Of a stretch of 6,245 nt of DNA, positions 1 to 4,660 are shown piece after piece; within the stretch, counting starts at the first letter, position 1; the number at the start of each line of letters is the position of its first letter. Both the position numbers and the translations under genes were made by a program. A model generated the notes under the pieces. It saw only the letters and a list, made by a program, of their open reading frames with translations. It was not told the DNA's origin and made no database searches. Source of the DNA: DASSFZ01 sp036514635 (GTDB lineage Bacteria; Chloroflexota; Anaerolineae; Fen-1058); contig DATBWU010000192.1 in assembly GCA_036514635.1 (NCBI GenBank), positions 1 through 6,245 of the forward strand, given 5' to 3'.

Positions 1-1436
1 TTCTTGTTGACGGTAAATTGTCGCAAGTAGTTTAAGACCGTCGCGGGATTGGGCAGGTAACAATGATAATCGGGCGAGCACGATACCGAGGTATCCTCGT
101 AAACCTGAGACAGTTGATCGGGACCGAAGCCGTTGATTGCGTCGCGCAACTCAAACGAATGGTGGATCGGGACCAGCGCGTCGCTGATGCTGTGGGTGAT
201 CGAGATCGGAACGTGGAGATAGTTGCTGGCGAAGTTGATCCCCGATCGGCGTTGATAACAGAAAGGGTTCTCGCTCGGAAGCTTTGGAATCCCTCCAATA
301 TGGCATTCCTTGCGCATCGCTCTCACTTGAGGCTGGTTCGCACTTCCGTAATAAGCCAGCTGCTCGTCGTACCACTCGGTCATGTCGGTCGGACCCTTGT
401 TGTCGAACATCGCAGCGAACAGATGAGGATACTTGGCTGCCAGGATGACGCCTGCCTGGCCGCCCATCGAATCCCCCGTCAGGTAGATGCGCTGCGCGTC
501 CACGTTGTAGTATTGGATCATGTAGCTCAGCGTTCCGATCACATCGTACTGGCTCTCGAGCGAGGCATAGGCGTAAGCGCCGGGATTTCCACCCTGTGTC
601 ACCCGTTCGTCTTCAAGGTCGCAAACCACGCCGGGGTCGTAGCACGCCGGATCGGGATCCCAACTGCCGTGCAGTTCCGGCGAAGCCAGCAGCCATCCCT
701 TGCCGTTGGCCGCAGCCCCGTATGCATCCAGCCCATCTTCCATCCTGCTATTCCGGCCGTGGACGTAGACTACCAAAGGGATCGGCGTGGCCCCGGTGTA
801 GCCGTCGGGCAATTGCATCATCGCCGGCTGGCTCGACCCGTCATAGGCATTGACGAATGTGATAATCGCCGAAACCGAAGCGACGCCTGTGGCCGCCAAT
901 GGGCCGACGGTATCGCGCGCCTCCAGCGTCATAGCGCCGAGGACTTCGAGCCTGATTTGCGCGGCGCTCCAACTATCGCCAGGCAAGGCGTCGCTGGTGA
1001 TCTCGATCTGATTGTCCCCCTGCGCCACCACATCCGGCGGGATATCGAGGTAGAACGACTCGCCGTTTCGACAGGGTTGCCCATCGGGGTATACCGGGAT
1101 GGAGGCAACGGCCCGCCCGTTCACCTTGATCGTATGCGGCGCGTCCGCTCCCGACACGGTCAGTACGAGCCGGGCTTGCTCGACGCGCCCGCGCCAGGTG
1201 AGGCGGACAACGCCCGACGTCGCGCCCGACGCAGTCGGGCCGACCGCGAGACATTCTAATGCGTTCGATGCGATACCTGCGACGGATGAGCCATTCTGCT
1301 GTGGCGCAGCCTCTAATCGTGAGGCGCGGGCAACGGGTGACGCCCCCAATGCAGATAGGATCAAGCCCAGCCCCAGGATCAGGCCCCAACCGATCCCCAG
1401 TGCCTGTATGATGCTCTTCGTTCGATCTCGCCGCAT
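1..1436 (-). CDS. Exported alpha/beta hydrolase (esterase / depolymerase-like), C-terminus cut by window edge
   Basis: The minus strand reads open for 478 codons from the ATG at 1436 to the window edge, so the stop is outside. The N-terminus is a signal peptide: basic RRDRTK, a hydrophobic stretch at about residues 9-32 and an A-R-A cleavage site at 36-38. Residues about 55-170 are rich in beta-type segments ending in a W-S-A-A-Q-I-R-L-E-V strand and look like a carbohydrate-binding-type beta sandwich (inference). The hydrolase domain follows: VVYVHGRN near 222-229 (oxyanion region), GDSMGG at 321-326 with nucleophile Ser323, Asp419 in HSISDALVP, and His458 as candidate triad histidine. Eight cysteines, including the close pairs C265/C272 and C453/C459, fit an exported protein with disulfides. 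The layout matches PHB-depolymerase, feruloyl-esterase and prolyl-oligopeptidase-like secreted hydrolases; the substrate cannot be told. ATG 1436 is chosen because GAGGGGAG lies 8 nt upstream. An in-frame ATG at 1463, directly after a TAA, is possible but lacks such a site. Confidence 0.88.
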   Translation of the reverse strand, partial: MRRDRTKSIIQALGIGWGLILGLGLILSALGASPVARASRLEAAPQQNGSSVAGIASNALECLAVGPTASGATSGVVRLTWRGRVEQARLVLTVSGADAPHTIKVNGRAVASIPVYPDGQPCRNGESFYLDIPPDVVAQGDNQIEITSDALPGDSWSAAQIRLEVLGAMTLEARDTVGPLAATGVASVSAIITFVNAYDGSSQPAMMQLPDGYTGATPIPLVVYVHGRNSRMEDGLDAYGAAANGKGWLLASPELHGSWDPDPACYDPGVVCDLEDERVTQGGNPGAYAYASLESQYDVIGTLSYMIQYYNVDAQRIYLTGDSMGGQAGVILAAKYPHLFAAMFDNKGPTDMTEWYDEQLAYYGSANQPQVRAMRKECHIGGIPKLPSENPFCYQRRSGINFASNYLHVPISITHSISDALVPIHHSFELRDAINGFGPDQLSQVYEDTSVSCSPDYHCYLPNPATVLNYLRQFTVNK

Positions 1437-1444
1437 TCGCTGTT

Positions 1445-1452
1445 CTCCCCTC
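1445..1452 (-). promoter_or_regulatory. Ribosome binding site of the hydrolase gene
   Basis: Minus-strand GAGGGGAG sits 8 nt before the ATG at 1436. It decides for this start over the in-frame ATG at 1463. It lies between the insertion sequence and the gene, so the gene kept its translation signal after the insertion. Confidence 0.7.
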
Positions 1453-1462
1453 GCCGGATTCA

Positions 1463-1492
1463 TTTAGAGTAGGTCATAACGCAACACGGCAA
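1463..1492 (-). promoter_or_regulatory. Possible hybrid promoter formed at the insertion junction
   Basis: Reading the minus strand, TTGCCG (1492-1487, inside the left terminal repeat) and TCTAAA (1468-1463, outside it) are spaced 18 nt apart. Each matches the sigma-70 consensus at 4 of 6 positions. Transcription from it would start just ahead of the hydrolase ribosome binding site. The match is weak and could be chance. Confidence 0.2.
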
Positions 1493-1506
1493 AACTAGCA
1501 CATTAA
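1480..1506 (+). repeat. Left terminal inverted repeat of the insertion sequence
   Basis: These 27 bp match the reverse complement of 3288-3314 at 24 positions. The three differences are at repeat positions 7, 17 and 18 (A/G, T/C, A/C). The outer end is CGCAAC and the inner end GCACATTAA. Confidence 0.9.
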
Positions 1507-1517
1507 AGACCCGATGG

Positions 1518-1551
1518 CATACTTCGCGGCAAATCCTGGTCGCGAGGTATG
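1518..1551 (+). promoter_or_regulatory. Hairpin over the transposase ribosome binding site and first ATG
   Basis: CATACTTCGCG (1518-1528) pairs with CGCGAGGTATG (1541-1551) across a 12-nt loop. In RNA this is an 11-bp stem with a single G-U pair (T1523 with G1546). The 3' arm contains the Shine-Dalgarno GAGGT (1544-1548) and the ATG at 1549, so both are hidden when the stem forms. In several insertion sequences such as IS10 and IS50, hairpins of this kind block translation of transcripts that read in from neighbouring DNA. A similar role here is inferred, not shown. Confidence 0.6.
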
Positions 1552-1554
1552 AGT

Positions 1555-3291
1555 ATGCGGACGGCGAAGTCTCTGGAATGCATCGAGCGGCGCTATTATC
1601 TTCCCGAACTCAACACGTGTCCGGCGTGTGGGGCCGAACTGATCCCCGCCCGCCATCTGGCGTGGCGCAAAGTCATCCAGACCCTGGAGGCCACGTTCTT
1701 TGCCGCCAGCCGTCCTGCGTTTTGTCCATGTCCGACGTGTCGAGGCGGTGGGCAGTTGCTCCGCTCCGATGCGGCGGAACGATTGAGTCTGCCAGGGAGC
1801 GGGTTGGGCTTGGACGTGGTCGTCGAAGTCGGACGCTTGCGTACGGAACGTCGGCTGACCCGGCACGAGATCTGGGCCGAACTGCGCGGGCGCGTGCAGA
1901 TCAGCGAACGGCATGTGCAAAATGTGTTGGATAACTTCTGGGCGTTGTTGGCCTGTGCCACGCGGTTGGACACCGCGCGCTTGACCCAAGCGGTGCAGGA
2001 CTATGGGGGCTTGATGGTCAGCCTGGATGGCCTGCGCCCGGAGAATGGGCGACCGCAGTTGTGGCTGGCGCGCGAAGTGCTGACCGGTCAGCCCTTGCGG
2101 GCCGAACTCTTGGCGCACGCCGATGCCCGCACGCTGGCCGACTTCCTGACCCCGGTGCGTGACGCGGGGTGGCCCATCCGGGCCGCCTTGAGTGATAAAC
2201 AGGCGAGCATTATGGACGCCGTGCAAGTCGTCTGGCCGGGATTGCCGCACCAGCTCTGTCAAGCGCATTATCTGGGCGATGTGGCCGAGCCACTGTATGA
2301 ACGCGACCGACACATGGCGGTGCAGTTGCGCAAGACCTTGCGCACATGCGCCGCGGTGCAGCAGGCGGCGACCGTCGCCGTCCCCTGCCTGACCTCGCTG
2401 GATTTGCCGGATTCGGCGCTGATTCCGGCCTGTCCGTCGTGTCCCGCTCCACCCCCACCTCGCCGGGAGGCCGCCCCGGTGAGCGCGGCCCCGCCGACCA
2501 CCCTCGCCTCGCCGCGGGCCCTGGTCGTCCAGACCGCGACCCGTTTGGTCGCCCGCACCCTGACCGTCCGCGGCCGGCCGCCGTTCCGGTTCGCGGGCTT
2601 GCGCATGTACGCGGATTTGATGACCATTCAACGCACGCTGCGGGACTGCCAGGCGCTCCAACCCGATGACGGCTTGCACGAACTGGAGATGCTGCTCCAA
2701 GCCATCCGCGTGCAGTGGCGCACCGAGAACCACCATCTGCAGATGGGTTTCGATTGGCTGTGTGACATCGCCGCGGTGTTGGACGTGCCCCTGCCCACGT
2801 TGGAGGCCCCCCGGCTCAAAGGACAACTGGTCGCACGACGCATGAATACCTACCTGAAACAACTCCAGCGCCAAGACATCCCTGCTGACTTGGAAGATTT
2901 TCGCCAACATCTCCTCGCCCTCACGCATCGCTTTGCACCCGGCTTGTACGTGTGCTACGACTTCCCAGGCCTGCCGCGCACCAACAACGCACTCGAATCG
3001 CTCTTCCGCCGGGTGAAGGCGTTGGAGCGCCGTATTGCGGGTCGGCAGCATATCCACGATACCTTATTGCGTTACGGTCCCTGGTTGCTCATCGGCCCCG
3101 ATTACTCACGCTCGACCCTGCTGGAACACTTCCAACTCGTGAGCCTCGTAGCCTTCCGCAATGAACGCACACGCTTGAACCAGCATCAGGAAGCCTTTCG
3201 AGAACTCTACTCGTCGGAACATGACTTGCACGGCGTGCTCAAGCAACTGATCGCAGACTGGGTAGCCGCTTCGGGCCAGTCTGTTCCTTAA
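1555..3291 (+). CDS. Transposase, DDE type with zinc-ribbon N-terminus and C-x2-H motif
   Basis: This is a 578-residue protein counted from the ATG at 1555. That start has GAGGT 6 nt upstream; the ATG at 1549, two codons earlier, abuts the same site with no spacer and is less likely. A zinc-ribbon-like module comes first: C22-x2-C25, then C57/C59 and C62. A charged region with a helix-turn-helix look follows (about 95-125, RRLTRHEIWAEL...ISERHVQN). The catalytic core has Asp158 (VSLDGLRPE), Asp214 (ALSDKQASIMDAV), C235-x2-H238 (PHQLCQAHYLGD) and Glu481 (TNNALESLFRRVK), an arrangement known from IS256/MULE-type transposases. A Pro/Ala-rich segment at about 284-320, with an extra CPSC at 293-296, sits in the insertion between the second Asp and the Glu. 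The TAA stop lies in the right terminal repeat. The protein would cut and join the element's ends. Reading frame and motifs are intact, so it may be active. Family name uncertain. Confidence 0.87.
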   Translation: MRTAKSLECIERRYYLPELNTCPACGAELIPARHLAWRKVIQTLEATFFAASRPAFCPCPTCRGGGQLLRSDAAERLSLPGSGLGLDVVVEVGRLRTERRLTRHEIWAELRGRVQISERHVQNVLDNFWALLACATRLDTARLTQAVQDYGGLMVSLDGLRPENGRPQLWLAREVLTGQPLRAELLAHADARTLADFLTPVRDAGWPIRAALSDKQASIMDAVQVVWPGLPHQLCQAHYLGDVAEPLYERDRHMAVQLRKTLRTCAAVQQAATVAVPCLTSLDLPDSALIPACPSCPAPPPPRREAAPVSAAPPTTLASPRALVVQTATRLVARTLTVRGRPPFRFAGLRMYADLMTIQRTLRDCQALQPDDGLHELEMLLQAIRVQWRTENHHLQMGFDWLCDIAAVLDVPLPTLEAPRLKGQLVARRMNTYLKQLQRQDIPADLEDFRQHLLALTHRFAPGLYVCYDFPGLPRTNNALESLFRRVKALERRIAGRQHIHDTLLRYGPWLLIGPDYSRSTLLEHFQLVSLVAFRNERTRLNQHQEAFRELYSSEHDLHGVLKQLIADWVAASGQSVP

Positions 3292-3314
3292 TGTGCGGGT
3301 TTTGCCGCGTTGCG
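3288..3314 (-). repeat. Right terminal inverted repeat of the insertion sequence
   Basis: Inverted copy of 1480-1506, 24 of 27 identical. Its inner end TTAATGTGC contains the transposase stop codon (TAA at 3289-3291), so the coding region runs into the repeat. Confidence 0.9.
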
Positions 3315-3366
3315 ATTTATCCATGACGGGCTCCGCCGCAACGGAATCTATTGGACGCTGACGGGA

Positions 3367-3474
3367 GCACTGCACCCGCCGCAGGCGTGTGTTACGCGGA
3401 TGAACGCAGATAAATCAAAATCAGCGTAAATCCGCGTTCACACTTGCCCCACTGCCTGCGGCAGCGGGCAGTGC
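3367..3474. repeat. Nested palindromic intergenic repeat upstream of mdh
   Basis: Paired arms are nested about one centre. The outermost are GCACTGC (3367-3373) with GCAGTGC (3468-3474). Next come CCGCAGGC (3379-3386) with GCCTGCGG (3454-3461). Innermost are ACGCGGAT (3394-3401) with ATCCGCGT (3430-3437), continued by imperfect pairing of GAACGCAGAT with ATCAGCGTAA. The right side can also fold on itself (3451-3472, 9-bp stem with a GGCA loop). It ends about 50 bp before the mdh start. It could be a non-autonomous palindromic repeat or a transcript structure; no U-run follows, so it is not a standard terminator. Confidence 0.65.
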
Positions 3475-3523
3475 GGGTCTGCGTCCGAAATTTTCAAGGA
3501 CTGATAGCCTGAGAGGAGGCTTG

Positions 3524-4453
3524 ATGCGCAATAAAATCACAGTGGTCGGCGCTGGCAACGTCGGCGCGTCGTGTGCGTTGTGGCTGGCCGGGCGCGAGTT
3601 GGGCGACATCGTGCTGGTGGACATCCCGCAGACCGGGACCATGCCGATGGGCAAGGCGCTCGATATCGTGGAGGCCGGCCCGGTGTACGGTTTCAGTACG
3701 CGCATTACCGGCGCGACCGACTACGGCCCGACCGAAAACTCGGACGTCGTCGTCATCACCGCCGGTTTCCCGCGCAAGCCGGGGATGAGCCGGGAAGACC
3801 TGGTCAGCAAGAATCAAGAGATCATCACCGGCGTGATGAGCCACATCTTGCAGACCTCGCCCAACGCGATCGTCATCGTCGTGACCAACCCGCTCGACAC
3901 GATGGTGTACCTGGCACACCGGCTGAGCGGTTGGCCGCGCACGCGCGTGTTCGGGCAGGCCGGGCAGCTCGATTCGGCGCGCATGGCTGCCTTCATCGCG
4001 ATGGAGCTGAACGTGGCGGTCACGAACGTGCAGGCGTCGGTGATGGGCGGCCACGGCGACGAGATGGTCCCGCTGGTACGCTACACGACCGTCGCCGGTA
4101 TCCCGATCCGCGAGTTGCTCCCGGCGGACAAGGTGCAGGCCATCGTCGAGCGCACGCGCACCGGCGGCACCGAGATCGTCAACCTGCTGGGAACCAGCGC
4201 CTACTATGCGCCCGGCGCGGCGGCGGCGCGCATGGTCGAAGCCATCCTCAGGGATCAGAAACTGATCCTTCCCTGCTCCGCCATTTTGGAAGGTGAATAT
4301 GGCCTGCGCGACATCGCCTTCGGTGTGCCGGTGAAGCTGGGCCGGCGCGGCATCGAGCACATTCTCGAAGTCGAACTCGACGCGGACGAGAAGGCGATGC
4401 TACAGAAATCGGTCGATTTGATTCGCGGCACACTGTCGGCGCTCAAGCTGTAA
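3524..4453 (+). CDS. mdh: Malate dehydrogenase (NAD-dependent, LDH-like type)
   Basis: A 309-residue cytoplasmic enzyme that interconverts malate and oxaloacetate with NAD. The Rossmann signature GAGNVG is at residues 9-14, and Asp33 at the end of the second strand fits NAD rather than NADP. The mobile loop PRKPGMSREDL supplies Arg84 and Arg90; an arginine at the first of these positions marks malate rather than lactate specificity. Further active-site residues are Asn122 (VTNPLD), Asp150 and Arg153 (GQLDSAR) and catalytic His177 (GGHGDEM). Length matches the roughly 310-residue family of tetrameric or dimeric bacterial MDHs such as that of Chloroflexus. ATG 3524 is chosen because AGGAGG (3514-3519) lies 4 nt upstream; a TTG at 3521 would be too close. 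No promoter or terminator is clear. The gene is followed after 207 bp by co-directional pckA, whose substrate is its product. Confidence 0.96.
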   Translation: MRNKITVVGAGNVGASCALWLAGRELGDIVLVDIPQTGTMPMGKALDIVEAGPVYGFSTRITGATDYGPTENSDVVVITAGFPRKPGMSREDLVSKNQEIITGVMSHILQTSPNAIVIVVTNPLDTMVYLAHRLSGWPRTRVFGQAGQLDSARMAAFIAMELNVAVTNVQASVMGGHGDEMVPLVRYTTVAGIPIRELLPADKVQAIVERTRTGGTEIVNLLGTSAYYAPGAAAARMVEAILRDQKLILPCSAILEGEYGLRDIAFGVPVKLGRRGIEHILEVELDADEKAMLQKSVDLIRGTLSALKL

Positions 4454-4512
4454 GAGTCTGTCTTCAAACTCACCACCGCTTCCACATCAAAATCGGGCAG
4501 TGGTTACATGGT

Positions 4513-4612
4513 AAGTGATGCTCACCGCAGAGTGCGCGGAGAACGCAGAGATTTTCCACGCAATCCGGCTCGGCGCACTCTGTGCTCTCGGCGGTGAAAC
4601 CCGCTATCACTT
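4513..4612. repeat. Nested palindromic intergenic repeat between mdh and pckA
   Basis: Three perfect arm pairs are nested: AAGTGAT (4513-4519) with ATCACTT (4606-4612), TCACCGC (4522-4528) with GCGGTGA (4591-4597), and AGAGTGCGC (4529-4537) with GCGCACTCT (4573-4581). The centre carries GAACGCAGAG. The text (ACCGCAGAG, GCGGAG, ACGCAGAG) resembles dispersed intergenic palindromes I associate with several environmental bacterial genomes; this is recall, not a search result. It fills about half of the 207-bp gap and could form a large hairpin in an mdh-pckA transcript. Confidence 0.65.
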
Positions 4613-4660
4613 GCTTCTTTACCACTACCCAAAATCGAAACAGGGGAGAGAAGAGGACGT

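Larger units (their letters stand above)
1480..3314 (+). mobile_element. Insertion sequence, 1835 bp, complete, family not assigned
   Basis: Two imperfect 27-bp inverted repeats (1480-1506 and 3288-3314) enclose a single uninterrupted transposase gene that fills nearly the whole interval; its stop codon lies inside the right repeat. Both ends begin CGCAAC when read inward, share the core CGGCAAAAC and end GCACATTAA. No target-site duplication is visible: the left flank ends GGTCATAA and the right flank starts ATTTATCC. The intact gene and well matched ends suggest a fairly recent or still mobile copy. The transposase has a D-D-E plus C-x2-H arrangement of the IS256/MULE general type, but I cannot place it in a named IS family from sequence alone. 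Confidence 0.88.

Noticed and set aside
63..1259. Long open frame on the plus strand opposite the hydrolase gene
   Set aside because: Its product is Arg/Val/His-rich with no recognisable motif. The minus strand encodes a clear signal peptide and GDSMGG hydrolase without interruption.
1495..3057. A 520-codon open frame on the minus strand opposite the transposase
   Set aside because: The composition is Gln/Arg/His-rich and unstructured. The plus strand has zinc-ribbon and catalytic motifs. Long antisense frames are expected in GC-rich genes.
1462..3319. ATTTA on both sides of the element (1462-1466 and 3315-3319) as a target duplication
   Set aside because: The left copy is 13 bp away from the terminal repeat while the right copy abuts it, so it does not define equivalent ends; a 5-bp match in this distance is easily chance.
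3451..3472. Hairpin with GGCA loop as a rho-independent terminator
   Set aside because: No run of T follows on either strand, and it forms part of the larger nested palindrome.
3521..3523. TTG as the mdh start
   Set aside because: It would leave only one base after AGGAGG; the ATG three bases on is better placed and gives the usual N-terminus.
3494..4360. Minus-strand open frame opposite mdh
   Set aside because: mdh has all family motifs in the plus frame; the antisense product shows none.
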